NCBI GenBank assembly: GCA_021775995.1
Contig: JAJFGS010000013.1
Span: 620,001 to 684,000 of the forward strand
Source of the DNA: Alphaproteobacteria bacterium
Lineage (GTDB): Bacteria; Pseudomonadota; Alphaproteobacteria; Micavibrionales; Micavibrionaceae
Direction of reading: 5' to 3'
Length of the DNA stretch: 64,000 bases
In this document: positions 7,564-16,567 of the stretch, piece after piece
How the letters are laid out: the number at the start of each line of letters is the position of its first letter
How positions within the stretch are numbered: position 1 is the first letter of the stretch
Notes under the pieces: generated by a model
The model's input: only the letters and a program-made list of their open reading frames with translations
The model's database searches: none
Told to the model about the DNA's origin: nothing
Translations under genes and position numbers: made by a program

Positions 7564-9141
7564 CTATGCCGCCACGTCGTTAGCTTCTAGACGAGGAAAC
7601 ACACCTTCAGGCTGATCAATTTTTGTGCCAGCTTCCAGCATGTGATCCTTACTCACAAAACTGTAATTACGTTTATCTTCGGCAATTTTTAGTTGGTTAA
7701 GAATTTTTGACGCAGAATCCGGTACAATAGACTGCACAACAATCCCCAAAATACGAATAGTTTCTGCTAAAACATACAGCACAGTCTCCATACGCATCGG
7801 ATCTTCTTTTTTAAGAGCCCATGGCGCTTGTGAATCAACATAACCATTCGCTTCGATTACCAATTTCCAGATATTTTCTAAAGCGCGGTTAAACTTCATT
7901 TCATCGCAATCAATACGCATAGAAGGTAAAAGTTTTGCGTGGGCATGCTCAAGCAATGCTTTGTCCTCACTGCTTAAATCCCCTGGTTGTGGGATTTGTC
8001 CGTCACAATTTTTATAGATCATTGACAATGTACGCTGCACCAAATTACCAAGACCATTAGCAAGGTCACTGTTGATACGCTGCACCGCATACTCATGAGA
8101 AAAATTTCCATCTTGCCCGTGCGAAACTTCGCGCATTAATAGATAACGCGTCGGGTCAAGGCCATACAAATCCAACAAGTCCTGAGGGGCAACAACATTT
8201 CCGACCGACTTCGACATTTTCTGTCCATTCACATTAATAAATCCATGCGCAAAAACACGTTTTGGCAATTCTAAATTTGCCGCCATTAAAAAAGCTGGCC
8301 AGTAAATACAATGGAAACGAATAATGTCTTTTCCAACCACATGGAAATCAGCAGGCCAGAATTTTTTATAACTGGTAGAATCAGTATCCGGATAACCCAC
8401 ACCCGTAATATAGTTAGTCAATGCATCAAGCCAAACATACATAACGTGATCATCGTCATTCGGCACAGGCACACCCCACTTAAAGTTCGTCCGCGATATA
8501 GAAATATCTTGTAGACCACTTTTAACGAAAGAAATAATTTCATTGCGGCGCGAGTCAGGTGCAATAAATTCAGGATGTTTTTGATATAGCTCAAGCAATT
8601 GGTCAGCATAAGCCGATAGACGAAAAAAATAACTGGATTCCTCAACCCATTCAACAGGTGCGCCTGTCGGCGCTACTTTATGCTTTGCGCCATCTGAATC
8701 TTCGCCTTCACTTAACTCATCTTCAGTAAAATAAGCTTCATCACGGACAGAATACCAACCCGCATATTTATCGAGATAAATATCATCGGGATTATTTTCT
8801 TTAATGGCATTCCAAATCGCCTTTGATGCTTCATAATGGCGCGGCTCCGTCGTTCTTATAAAATCATCATAAGATAAATTCAGTTGTGGCCCCATTGCCA
8901 AAAATTTCTTGGTAATCTCATCACAAAATTCTTGTGGCTCTTTACCATTTGCTTCGGCAGTTTTGGCAACTTTTTGACCATGCTCATCCGTTCCCGTCAA
9001 AAACATAACATCAAAACCATCAAGACGTTTATGGCGTGCCATAACATCCGTTAAGATTTTTTCGTAAGCGTGCCCCAAATGCGGCGCTCCATTCACGTAA
9101 TCAATAGCAGTGGTAATATAAAATGAAGGCTTATCAGCCAT
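7564..9141 (-). CDS. metG: Methionyl-tRNA synthetase
   Basis: 525 residues; charges tRNA-Met for initiation and elongation. The class I signatures are HLGH in PHLGHAYEKI (residues 20-29) and KMSKS near residue 308 (NGQKMSKSVGN). The protein ends after the helical anticodon-binding domain, without the C-terminal tRNA-binding (EMAP-like) domain found in E. coli; this shorter form is normal in alphaproteobacteria. The linker between the catalytic halves lacks the four-cysteine zinc knuckle, also typical of this type. It lies 26 nt downstream of holB in the mltB-to-tatD run. Confidence 0.97.
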   Translation of the reverse strand: MADKPSFYITTAIDYVNGAPHLGHAYEKILTDVMARHKRLDGFDVMFLTGTDEHGQKVAKTAEANGKEPQEFCDEITKKFLAMGPQLNLSYDDFIRTTEPRHYEASKAIWNAIKENNPDDIYLDKYAGWYSVRDEAYFTEDELSEGEDSDGAKHKVAPTGAPVEWVEESSYFFRLSAYADQLLELYQKHPEFIAPDSRRNEIISFVKSGLQDISISRTNFKWGVPVPNDDDHVMYVWLDALTNYITGVGYPDTDSTSYKKFWPADFHVVGKDIIRFHCIYWPAFLMAANLELPKRVFAHGFINVNGQKMSKSVGNVVAPQDLLDLYGLDPTRYLLMREVSHGQDGNFSHEYAVQRINSDLANGLGNLVQRTLSMIYKNCDGQIPQPGDLSSEDKALLEHAHAKLLPSMRIDCDEMKFNRALENIWKLVIEANGYVDSQAPWALKKEDPMRMETVLYVLAETIRILGIVVQSIVPDSASKILNQLKIAEDKRNYSFVSKDHMLEAGTKIDQPEGVFPRLEANDVAA

Positions 9142-9167
9142 ACTTTCTTCTCCTGATAATAATATCT

Positions 9168-10322
9168 TTATGCGTTTATAATATTAAACGCCCCTAATAC
9201 AGCTTGCCTTTTATCTAAATTAGAAAAACGCGCCTGCTTAAAATGTTCGATTAACTTATCACAGATTTCTGTCAAATCTTCAAGAGAATGACGCTCAAGT
9301 ATCTTTATATAGATATCATTATCTAAGGGCACAGATAAACCGCCCTCCCCCCGTGCCTTAGCAAAAACAAGTGTTTCAAAAACCGTATTAAAAGTATTTT
9401 CAACACCATCAAAATTAGAGTCCTGCCCTGCTCGCCCACATTGATCTGCTAAATGGTGAATATCGACCCAGTTAAAATTAGGCCACCCTTCCACCAAAGA
9501 AAAAACTTTATCTGCTATTTCCAGACCATTATTTTCAATCAATTTTTGTGCTCTACCGATACTTCCTTGAGCTAGAAAATTTAAAATATTTTTATCTTTA
9601 TCAGAAACTGTTCCACCAACTTCTTTAGACATCAAATCATCCAGTTCATCTTTTTTCAGTGGATTAAAATTCATCACACGGCAGCGAGAACGGATAGTCG
9701 GAATAATGGCTCCCAATCGATGGCAGACAAGTATTAGTAAGGCATTTTTTGGCGGCTCTTCCAAAATTTTAAGTAAGGCATTTTGCGCATTACGGTTCAT
9801 TGTATCAGCATCATCAATAACAACCACACGCCACCCTCCTTCGGATGATGTCATGCGTAAAAAAGGTGCTACTTTACGAGCGGTATCCACATCGACATTA
9901 TTTTTCTGTGTCCCTTTTTTTGCATCTACAGGGCGTTCAATGGTCAACAAATCTGGATGACCACCAGAAGCCACCTTTGAAAAAATAGGATCAGATGGAC
10001 TAACATCTAAATTCGTAATGTTTTCGGGTTCATCACCGAACAAGCTGTCTTGCGAAGAATCTGTTGTTCCATTTTTGAACAAACTCCTTGCAAGACGAAA
10101 TGCCATTGTTGATTTACCAATACCTTTTGCACCCGCAAAAATGATTGCGTGTGGCATTGCATCAGAATTAATGAGGTTAAGAAGGTCGTTTTCAACTTGC
10201 TGATGCCCAATAAAAAAATTGGAGTGGCGGGGGTCAGCTAACCCTTCAGGCTCCTCAGGCTCATAAGAAGCAAAGCCTTCGCTTTCTTGCCCTTCATCTA
10301 AATCCTGAAAATCGTCAAACAT
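9168..10322 (-). CDS. holB: DNA polymerase III subunit delta' (clamp loader)
   Basis: 384 residues. HolB is part of the clamp loader that opens the beta clamp. The AAA+ core shows a P-loop at GAKGIGKST (about residues 64-72), the Walker B-like VVVIDDADTMNRNAQNALLK, and the SRC motif in PTIRSRCR. It carries an acidic N-terminal extension of about 35 residues (rich in Asp, Glu, Gly) that is absent from the E. coli protein. The start is 1 nt after the stop of tmk, so the two are translationally close. The tmk-holB-metG order is a well-known alphaproteobacterial arrangement. Confidence 0.94.
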   Translation of the reverse strand: MFDDFQDLDEGQESEGFASYEPEEPEGLADPRHSNFFIGHQQVENDLLNLINSDAMPHAIIFAGAKGIGKSTMAFRLARSLFKNGTTDSSQDSLFGDEPENITNLDVSPSDPIFSKVASGGHPDLLTIERPVDAKKGTQKNNVDVDTARKVAPFLRMTSSEGGWRVVVIDDADTMNRNAQNALLKILEEPPKNALLILVCHRLGAIIPTIRSRCRVMNFNPLKKDELDDLMSKEVGGTVSDKDKNILNFLAQGSIGRAQKLIENNGLEIADKVFSLVEGWPNFNWVDIHHLADQCGRAGQDSNFDGVENTFNTVFETLVFAKARGEGGLSVPLDNDIYIKILERHSLEDLTEICDKLIEHFKQARFSNLDKRQAVLGAFNIINA

Positions 10323-10323
10323 A

Positions 10324-10950
10324 CTACTTCAGCTTTTCTTCAACCACTTTTATGATTTCAGCGGCAATTGTTTCTTCGTCTTGTGAGGCATCAACTATAA
10401 CACAACGATCAGCATTATCCTTAGCTATATTAAGGAAACCTTGGCGAAGCTGTTCATAAAATTCTCTATCGCCACGGTCATGGTGATTTTCAACGCCGCG
10501 CGATTGAACACGCTCCATCGCTACCTCAGCAGGAACATCTAATATAAACGTTAAATTGGGCATCACTTCTTTCACGATATTTTGCTCTAATTCTCTCATA
10601 AAGCTTGGGGCACCCCCTTTAATATTGCCCTGATAAACATATGTAGAATCTATATAACGATCACAAAGAACTATTTTGCCTGCCGTTAAGGCTGGTGCAA
10701 TAACTTCCTTAATGTGCATGGATCGAGCAGCGAACATCATTAAGGTCTCTGCCTCTACCGTCCAATTTCCGTCATAGTCAGGATGAAATATTAAATTACG
10801 AATATCTTCTGCCGCAGGGCATCCCCCAGGTTCACGTGTCACAACAACATCGTGCCCTTTTTCTTTCAAAGCTATTTCAAGTTTTTTGACTTGGGTTGAC
10901 TTACCAACCCCCTCACCGCCTTCAAAAGTTACAAAGACGCCACGCAACAT
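10324..10950 (-). CDS. tmk: Thymidylate kinase
   Basis: 208 residues; phosphorylates dTMP to dTDP. P-loop FEGGEGVGKSTQ (residues 9-20), the DRY/H-type motif at CDRYIDSTYVYQG, and the lid region with VQSRGVENHHDRGDREFY are all present. Length is normal. It sits 6 nt downstream of dacA and 1 nt upstream of holB, in the operon that pairs wall enzymes with dNTP and replication genes. Confidence 0.96.
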   Translation of the reverse strand: MLRGVFVTFEGGEGVGKSTQVKKLEIALKEKGHDVVVTREPGGCPAAEDIRNLIFHPDYDGNWTVEAETLMMFAARSMHIKEVIAPALTAGKIVLCDRYIDSTYVYQGNIKGGAPSFMRELEQNIVKEVMPNLTFILDVPAEVAMERVQSRGVENHHDRGDREFYEQLRQGFLNIAKDNADRCVIVDASQDEETIAAEIIKVVEEKLK

Positions 10951-10956
10951 AACAGT

Positions 10957-12096
10957 TTAAAACTTTCCAAGGAGTTGATATTTTATTTTTTCAAGCGTGT
11001 TTTTGAATAGACCAAGCTTTTCAACATTTTGTGTCGCAATGAGCGGATAATTCAAGTTATCTTCGTTAGGAATAATAATTTTTAGCGTCCCCACTTCATC
11101 ACCAGCCTTAACAGGCGCAACCAAAGGTGTTTTATATTTTACTTCAAAACTATAACTGTCACTTGGCACTTTAGGAACGGTAATTTTTACATCTTGATTC
11201 ATCGCCATCGGTACCGTTACTGATTTTCCCATTACCACGGGGACGTCAACAATAACATCACCTTTTTTAAACACATCAATGTTTTTAAAACTATTCAATG
11301 ACCACTCAATTAAACGAACAGACTCATCGGCACGTTGCTTATCATCTTCCAATCCATTAACGACCATTATAACGCGGCGACCATCTTTAACAGCCGTTCC
11401 AATTAAACCATAACCACCCGCCTCTGTGTGCCCAGTCTTTAAGCCATCTGCGCCCACATTCCGATAAAGAATAGGGTTACGGTTTTGCTGTTTTATATTG
11501 TTATAAGTAAATTCAGTTTCAGCAAATAATTTATAATATTCAGGAAAGTCCTCAATAATATGACGCGACATAAGAGCTAAATCCTCTGCCGTTGAATAAT
11601 GATTTTCGTCTGGCCAACCACTTGCATTGGTAAAATTACTATTCTTCATGCCAAGATCATGAGCCCTGCTTGTCATTTTTCGTGCGAATTCTTCTTCGCT
11701 ACTCGATAAACCTTCAGCCAAAACAATCGTTGCATCATTACCAGATTGAACAATAACACCACGAAGCAAGTCACTAAGTTTAATTTTGTCACCTAGCCCA
11801 ACAAACATTTTTGAACCGCCCTTTGTCCACGCTTTCTCGCTTACAGACATTGGGGTATCCATATTAATGCTACCGCTTTTAAGGGCATCAAAAACCATGT
11901 AAGTTGTCATCACCTTACTCATTGAAGATGTTGGCATCTTTTCACCTGCGTTTTTGCTCAGTAAAACCTGACCCGTCTCATAATCTACAATATAGGCTTG
12001 CTTTGCCTTCGTGCCTTGAAAAGCATAAGCGGGCGTTGAGATGAAAAGGACAATAAATAAAAATGATAAAATACGCATAGGGGTCTTATAAGCCAA
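10957..12096 (-). CDS. dacA: D-alanyl-D-alanine carboxypeptidase (PBP5/6 type)
   Basis: 379 residues of peptidase family S11, which trims the terminal D-Ala of peptidoglycan stem peptides in the periplasm. The three active-site motifs are SxxK in TSSMSKVM, SGN in VQSGNDATI, and KTG in GLKTGHTEAGG. An N-terminal signal peptide ends in STPAYA; the C-terminal beta domain ends in a basic amphipathic stretch (LEKIKYQLLGKF) like the membrane anchor of PBP5. The start is a TTG at 12096 with GGAG six nt upstream; an ATG at 12078 (MRILSF) is an alternative. It lies 3 nt after rlpA. Confidence 0.94.
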   Translation of the reverse strand: MAYKTPMRILSFLFIVLFISTPAYAFQGTKAKQAYIVDYETGQVLLSKNAGEKMPTSSMSKVMTTYMVFDALKSGSINMDTPMSVSEKAWTKGGSKMFVGLGDKIKLSDLLRGVIVQSGNDATIVLAEGLSSSEEEFARKMTSRAHDLGMKNSNFTNASGWPDENHYSTAEDLALMSRHIIEDFPEYYKLFAETEFTYNNIKQQNRNPILYRNVGADGLKTGHTEAGGYGLIGTAVKDGRRVIMVVNGLEDDKQRADESVRLIEWSLNSFKNIDVFKKGDVIVDVPVVMGKSVTVPMAMNQDVKITVPKVPSDSYSFEVKYKTPLVAPVKAGDEVGTLKIIIPNEDNLNYPLIATQNVEKLGLFKNTLEKIKYQLLGKF

Positions 12097-12099
12097 AAC

Positions 12100-13194
12100 T
12101 TACTCCGCTACAATAACTGCATTTTGATTTCCACTTTCATTCAATGCTGTCATGGTTTGTTGTGCTTGAGTGCGGTTATCATAAGGACCTAAGCGGACAC
12201 GAAAATAAGGTTGATTATTAACGCGGGTCAAATAAACGCGCGATGGACCAAATTTTGCCAATTCATTGCTATATTTTAAAGCATTGGCTTCCTGTGAAAA
12301 AGAACCCGCCTGAACAAAAACCTTCCCTGTATTTGAAAAATTTCCCTGTGAAGAGTTGGATGCTACTTTAATAGTATTGTCTAAAGGTTCTGCCTGAACC
12401 TTGGCGACACTTGCCGTTTGAGCAGAAGCTGTAGAAGGCTGACCACTTAAAACAACCTCTGTTACAGGTTCTAATCTAGAGACTGGCATTCTGGGGGGAA
12501 CCACCGCCCCCGAAGTAGCAACTCTTGTTGCGGGTTGGTTTAAAGCGACTTCTGTTACCCTAGAAGGCGGCATTCTGGGGGGAACCACCGCCCCCGAGGC
12601 AACAACTCTTCTTCTAGTTGTCGGCTGGTTTAAAGCAATTTCATAACCACGCGTACTTCTTCCTGTTTTAGCAATAGCAGCCACTTCTCTACTAGCATCC
12701 GCAACAACCTCAAGGCGTATCCTTGCGGTACCCTTATTTTTGAAACCTAGTACAGTTGCCGCCCGTTCAGAAACATCCAATATACGATTATGTGCAAACG
12801 GGCCACGATCATTGACGCGCAAAATTGCACTACGACCATTGTTCAGGTTTGTGACTTTAACAATGGAGGGCAATTGAAGTGTTCTATGAGCAGCTGTTAG
12901 CTCATATTTATCAAAAATTTCACCATTTGCTGTTTTCTTTCCGTGAAACCCTGGACCATACCATGAAGCCGTTCCAGTTTCAGTATGGTTATATGTTTCA
13001 GAAGGCTGATAACGCCTTCCTAGAATTTTATAGGGGTTTCCTACCTTAAACGTACCAGCAGTTTTTGCCGTTTGATCTTGTCGCATTGGAATTTGTTTCG
13101 CAACATGCGCAGCGTATCGTGTCTCCGAACAGGCTGATAATACGAATACGCATAACAAACATGCCAAAACGGATGTGGTATTTTTAAATCTCAT
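12100..13194 (-). CDS. rlpA: RlpA lipoprotein with SPOR domain
   Basis: 364 residues. RlpA is a septal lytic transglycosylase that acts on glycan strands lacking stem peptides. A lipobox LSACSE puts the acylated Cys at about residue 22. The double-psi beta-barrel runs from about 70 to 165, with TGTASWYGPGFHGKKTANGE and the catalytic-type LRVNDRGPF. The C-terminal SPOR domain (about 285-362, starting FVQAGSFSQEANAL) binds denuded septal peptidoglycan. Between them lies a low-complexity linker with a near-perfect 28-residue tandem repeat containing SGAVVPPRMP; its 29-bp DNA core recurs at 12485-12513 and 12569-12597. It is first in line with dacA and tmk and is preceded by mltB. Confidence 0.93.
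   Translation of the reverse strand: MRFKNTTSVLACLLCVFVLSACSETRYAAHVAKQIPMRQDQTAKTAGTFKVGNPYKILGRRYQPSETYNHTETGTASWYGPGFHGKKTANGEIFDKYELTAAHRTLQLPSIVKVTNLNNGRSAILRVNDRGPFAHNRILDVSERAATVLGFKNKGTARIRLEVVADASREVAAIAKTGRSTRGYEIALNQPTTRRRVVASGAVVPPRMPPSRVTEVALNQPATRVATSGAVVPPRMPVSRLEPVTEVVLSGQPSTASAQTASVAKVQAEPLDNTIKVASNSSQGNFSNTGKVFVQAGSFSQEANALKYSNELAKFGPSRVYLTRVNNQPYFRVRLGPYDNRTQAQQTMTALNESGNQNAVIVAE
12485..12597. repeat. 84-bp-period tandem repeat inside rlpA
   Basis: Two copies of a 29-bp G/C-rich core (12485-12513 and 12569-12597) lie exactly 84 bp apart, preserving the reading frame and encoding a repeated SGAVVPPRMP segment in the linker of RlpA. The copies are identical over the core, pointing to a recent duplication. 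Confidence 0.85.
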
Positions 13195-13218
13195 AACAAG
13201 CTTTCTTTTATATAAAAT

Positions 13219-14190
13219 CTATTGTGCAAGGCGATCAGCCAGCAAGCCCACTGATGTAGCAAAATAGGTAGACCGATTCCAGTCCATAATTGTCTGATAA
13301 TTATTATACACAATATAGGCTTCCCCGCCTAGCCCGTCTGGCGCAACGATAGAAGCCATCATATTCTCCTGTGGCAACCCCCTACCACCCTGTGTACGAA
13401 TACCCAAAGAGCTCCAATATGACAAAGGTTTTTTGATTTTAGGCCCAACCAGTGCCTTAGAGAAGCTTGACGGTAACGTCACACGACGCCCCCATCTTTG
13501 CCCTGTTTTCCAGCCATTTTTCTTTAAATAGTTGGCTGTTGAAGCAAAGACATCTTTCTTTGTTCCCCAAATATCACGACGACCATCACCATTACCATCA
13601 ACAGCATAGGCATTAAAACTAGATGGCATGAATTGGTTTTGCCCCATCGCCCCTGCCCATGATCCTTTCATATTAGCGCCTGTAATATGTCCCGCATCGA
13701 TAATTTTAAGAGCATTAATAAGTTCTTTTGTAAAAAATTCTTCTCTACGCCCTTCCCACGCCATTGTTGCTAAGGCTGTAATAACGCTGAAACCGCCCGT
13801 ATTCCCACCGAAGTTCGTTTCAATTCCCCAGAGCGCGACAATAAATTGTTTGGGCACACCATATTTATTTTCAACAGCTTGGAGGGCATTATGATGTTGT
13901 CGAATAAGCTTACGTCCCTTTTGCACCCGATTGTTATTCACCACCGCCGTTTTATACTGGGCAAACGTTTTCTTTACTTCAGGTTGTTTCTTATCAAGAC
14001 GAATAGCTGTTTCGCTTGGGGTTATATTATAAAGATTTGCATTAATAGTTGCCTGAGATATACCCGCAGCCGCTGCTTTAGCACGCATCTGCTTAAGCCA
14101 AACATTGAAGTCCTGACGTGCCGCAGCGGGTGAAGAAAATAAAATTAAAACAAGGACTAATAGAGCTTTGCTAAAGTTTTTTCTAAGCAT
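13219..14190 (-). CDS. mltB: Lytic murein transglycosylase B
   Basis: 323 residues of GH103/MltB type, which cut peptidoglycan with formation of 1,6-anhydroMurNAc. A signal peptide ends in SSPAAA. The catalytic Glu is in VALWGIETNFGG (Glu at about 122), followed by the conserved SWAGAMGQNQFMPSSF and GDGRRDIWG segments. There is no lipobox, so it should be a soluble periplasmic enzyme. It precedes rlpA by 24 nt. Together with DacA and RlpA it forms a set of septal or remodelling wall enzymes. Confidence 0.94.
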   Translation of the reverse strand: MLRKNFSKALLVLVLILFSSPAAARQDFNVWLKQMRAKAAAAGISQATINANLYNITPSETAIRLDKKQPEVKKTFAQYKTAVVNNNRVQKGRKLIRQHHNALQAVENKYGVPKQFIVALWGIETNFGGNTGGFSVITALATMAWEGRREEFFTKELINALKIIDAGHITGANMKGSWAGAMGQNQFMPSSFNAYAVDGNGDGRRDIWGTKKDVFASTANYLKKNGWKTGQRWGRRVTLPSSFSKALVGPKIKKPLSYWSSLGIRTQGGRGLPQENMMASIVAPDGLGGEAYIVYNNYQTIMDWNRSTYFATSVGLLADRLAQ

Positions 14191-14193
14191 AAA

Positions 14194-14658
14194 TTATCCC
14201 TTATTTTCCTTACGGTTTCTTTCTAATTCTTGTTCTAACCGCTTCACAAAGTCATCACCATTTCTAACGTAGGGAATAGCGATAGAACCAGAGCCGACAC
14301 CACTCACCACAACAGTAGAATATCCAAATTGGCGACCAATAATTGGTTCTTCAAGATAAGCATTCTCAATTCTTTCAAATGCCATGCGAGTCCAGTCACG
14401 TGAAATCCAACCAGCTCGGCTCAAGACCTTCTTATTTGTCAGCACCAAATGCGTCATATTATAATTGATATAGGCTGTATAGGCTGGGTAGAGAGTAACA
14501 ATCACAATGACCACTCCCACAATCCAATGAAAGAACAATGCCGCCAACAGCGCAAGAAATAGGTAAAAAATTGGCGGGGCATAAACAATAGGATGGATAC
14601 GCGCATCCAGGATTATATTTTCGCCTTCGGTCAAAAGCTTTTGTATTTTTTCAATCAT
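14194..14658 (-). CDS. Bacterial PH-domain (YdbS/YdbT-like) membrane protein
   Basis: 154 residues. Two adjacent transmembrane helices (about 27-58) are followed by a bacterial pleckstrin-homology-like domain: YNMTHLVLTNKKVLSRAGW, then MAFERIENAYLEEPIIGRQFGYSTVVVSG. This matches the bPH2 family (formerly DUF304). These proteins have no assigned enzymatic activity. It begins the minus-strand run and is 3 nt ahead of mltB, so it is probably transcribed with the wall genes. Confidence 0.8.
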   Translation of the reverse strand: MIEKIQKLLTEGENIILDARIHPIVYAPPIFYLFLALLAALFFHWIVGVVIVIVTLYPAYTAYINYNMTHLVLTNKKVLSRAGWISRDWTRMAFERIENAYLEEPIIGRQFGYSTVVVSGVGSGSIAIPYVRNGDDFVKRLEQELERNRKENKG

Positions 14659-14769
14659 ATTCGTTCTTTCTGCTAATATTTCGAAATAATAGCAGAAAGG
14701 CTCTTTACTGATAAGCTAGGAGTCATTAGTTTGCACATAAGAAATCACCGCAAGCATTTCTAATAATAC

Positions 14770-14859
14770 GGACAGATGGCAGAGCGGTTGAATGCACCGG
14801 TCTTGAAAACCGGCATGGGTGCGAGCCCATCCAGGGTTCGAATCCCTGTCTGTCCGCCA
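14770..14859 (+). tRNA. tRNA-Ser (UGA anticodon)
   Basis: 90 nt including an encoded CCA. The 7-bp acceptor stem is GGACAGA with TCTGTCC, followed by the discriminator G and CCA (14857-14859). The anticodon loop CTTGAAA carries TGA, reading UCN serine codons. A long variable arm (CATGGGTGCGAGCCCAT) is as expected for serine. The T loop GGTTCGAATCC is canonical. No identical copy of the 3' end is seen downstream, so no att site is called. Confidence 0.97.
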
Positions 14860-14944
14860 TTTACATATGACTGTATGCACCGCATCAAACACTATGTTGT
14901 TGGAAAATCTGAAATTTGATACAGAGGCCGGAGACTAATTCAAA

Positions 14945-14961
14945 TTAAGCTGTTAGCTTAA
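14945..14961 (+). terminator. Possible hairpin downstream of tRNA-Ser
   Basis: A perfect 7-bp inverted repeat TTAAGCT / AGCTTAA with a 3-nt loop is followed by CTTTT. It could end the tRNA transcript or sit in the leader of the next gene. The U tract is short, so this is weak. Confidence 0.3.
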
Positions 14962-14992
14962 CTTTTAGCTCAACAAGAAAAAATAAAACGTG

Positions 14993-15508
14993 ATGCATGG
15001 AAATATTATAATACCCTCTATTAATTACCCCAAAGACCTTATGGGGTATTTTGCTCAAGGTTATTATCATGGAGCTAAAATTCTAGCGGAAACCATTTTA
15101 TCAAATAATCATATTTGCAATAACGAAGCATATCCAGTTATTTTTTTATACAGAACATCGCTAGAGTTATATTTAAAAAGCGTTATATACCTAAGTCAAA
15201 AAAGGCATCAGGAAGAAGAAAATCTTATTAACAGCCATGAATTCAAACGAATTCTTGAAATGTTTAATCCTATATTCAAAAATATTCTTCCGTATGATGA
15301 CGCGTTGTTAATTAGTATAAAAGCTTGCTGTTCTTTTTTTGAAGAACATGACCCCAAATCATTTTCTTATAGATATCCCATAGACGTAAAAGGTAATCCT
15401 GCCTCCTCTAAAAATCAGGTTATAAACTTACCTGAGGTATATGTTTTACTTAATCCTGTCCTAGAAGATTTAGATACTATGTATTTTGGACTTTCTAATG
15501 ATCTGTAA
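14993..15508 (+). CDS. Small HEPN-like protein of unknown function
   Basis: 171 residues, helical by composition. The segment PVIFLYRTSLELYLKSVIYL (about 49-68) resembles the first helix of HEPN-like domains found in accessory and defence loci. The usual catalytic RxxxxH motif of nuclease HEPNs is not evident, so the assignment is tentative. Start: ATG 14993 (a GTG at 14990 is also possible); no strong ribosome site. It lies alone, downstream of tRNA-Ser and convergent with an epimerase gene, and is more AT-rich in feel than its neighbours, which fits an acquired gene. It is not obviously broken. Confidence 0.5.
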   Translation: MHGNIIIPSINYPKDLMGYFAQGYYHGAKILAETILSNNHICNNEAYPVIFLYRTSLELYLKSVIYLSQKRHQEEENLINSHEFKRILEMFNPIFKNILPYDDALLISIKACCSFFEEHDPKSFSYRYPIDVKGNPASSKNQVINLPEVYVLLNPVLEDLDTMYFGLSNDL

Positions 15509-15576
15509 TTATATAAGTTAAATAGCAGATAAAACGAAGATTTGTTTATTTTTTAGACGCTCTGAACCGCCATTTA

Positions 15577-16389
15577 TTATTTTATCTCCTTTAGGCATTG
15601 ACCTATAGCCACACAGTTCTGGCGAATGATTTCTGTTGTAACAGATGGCAGACGATACGCCGCAGAAGTTTTGGTCATATCCATGACCATATTGTCGATA
15701 ACGGCTAGCTGATTAGGCTCTATAACACCGCTCCCATAGCCTTCAATAACCCACTGAGCCATATCATCAACAGATGTTCTTATCGCTGAACCAAAATTGT
15801 AAATTCCTGATTTTGGCTTATTGGCAATAATGGCAAGATGTTCTCCGAAAACAGACACTGGCAAAAAATCTTTATATGTTTGGTTGCTCATGGAAAAATT
15901 GATTTTTCCTTCTTCTTTTAGACTTTTCAGCATTAAACCAAAAAACGTCTGACGAGGGTCTTGTAGATTATATTCCAAGCCGAAGATAATAGATAAACGT
16001 AGAATTATAACGTTATCAAAATTTTTCAGAAGATCGTCTTCTATCTCCCTTTTCGCCTGACCATAAGAAGTCATATCTGGGTAAGGTTTTTGGTCTTCTT
16101 TAAATATTTGAGGCTGATCAGCAACACCATAGACCGCACGGGAGCTGAGCATAATATAAAATGCCCCGAACTCTTTTGCCATCTTGGCTAATTTATGATC
16201 AAAGTCGCTGAATACGCCCTCTTTTACCTTCGGGTCGCACGCAAAGCCGATAACAACATTCACATCATCAGGCCATTTGGATTTATCAAAAGCCTCCTTA
16301 TAACCTAAGAATGTCCAATCTTTTGAAACGCTTAATTTTTGAACTTCTTGAGCTAGGAAAGAAGATTGTCCGATGACTAAAATACTCAT
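15577..16389 (-). CDS. NAD-dependent epimerase/dehydratase (extended SDR)
   Basis: 270 residues with a Rossmann start (MSILVIGQSSFLAQEV), the active-site LSSRAVYG Ser and the YGQAK Tyr/Lys pair at about 134-138. This is the pattern of nucleotide-sugar epimerases/dehydratases and RmlD-like reductases. The nucleotide-binding glycine motif is atypical (GQSSFLA instead of GxxGxxG). The C-terminal substrate domain is short. The specific sugar cannot be told. The gene stands alone between the HEPN-like gene and the rplU promoter. Confidence 0.75.
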   Translation of the reverse strand: MSILVIGQSSFLAQEVQKLSVSKDWTFLGYKEAFDKSKWPDDVNVVIGFACDPKVKEGVFSDFDHKLAKMAKEFGAFYIMLSSRAVYGVADQPQIFKEDQKPYPDMTSYGQAKREIEDDLLKNFDNVIILRLSIIFGLEYNLQDPRQTFFGLMLKSLKEEGKINFSMSNQTYKDFLPVSVFGEHLAIIANKPKSGIYNFGSAIRTSVDDMAQWVIEGYGSGVIEPNQLAVIDNMVMDMTKTSAAYRLPSVTTEIIRQNCVAIGQCLKEIK

Positions 16390-16459
16390 AGGGTTTTTCT
16401 ATATTGAAAAAATCCCTATGTCACCAAGTGTTTCCGTTGGTGTTTTTATACTGATTTTC

Positions 16460-16487
16460 TTGACTCATGGCTTCAATACTGTATATT
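16460..16487 (+). promoter_or_regulatory. Predicted promoter of the rplU-rpmA operon
   Basis: TTGACT (16460-16465) and TATATT (16482-16487) with a 16-nt spacer. Transcription would start near 16494, leaving a leader of about 74 nt before rplU at 16568. Confidence 0.6.
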
Positions 16488-16567
16488 GCGGCGTTCTTAG
16501 GGAAGAATCGAAAATTAAGAATCATTTCTAAGTTATTGAAAAGTTTATAAATATTAGGATTTGAAAA

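Noticed and set aside
14770-14990. Attachment site at the 3' end of tRNA-Ser
   Set aside because: No second copy of the tRNA end and no integrase were found in the window.
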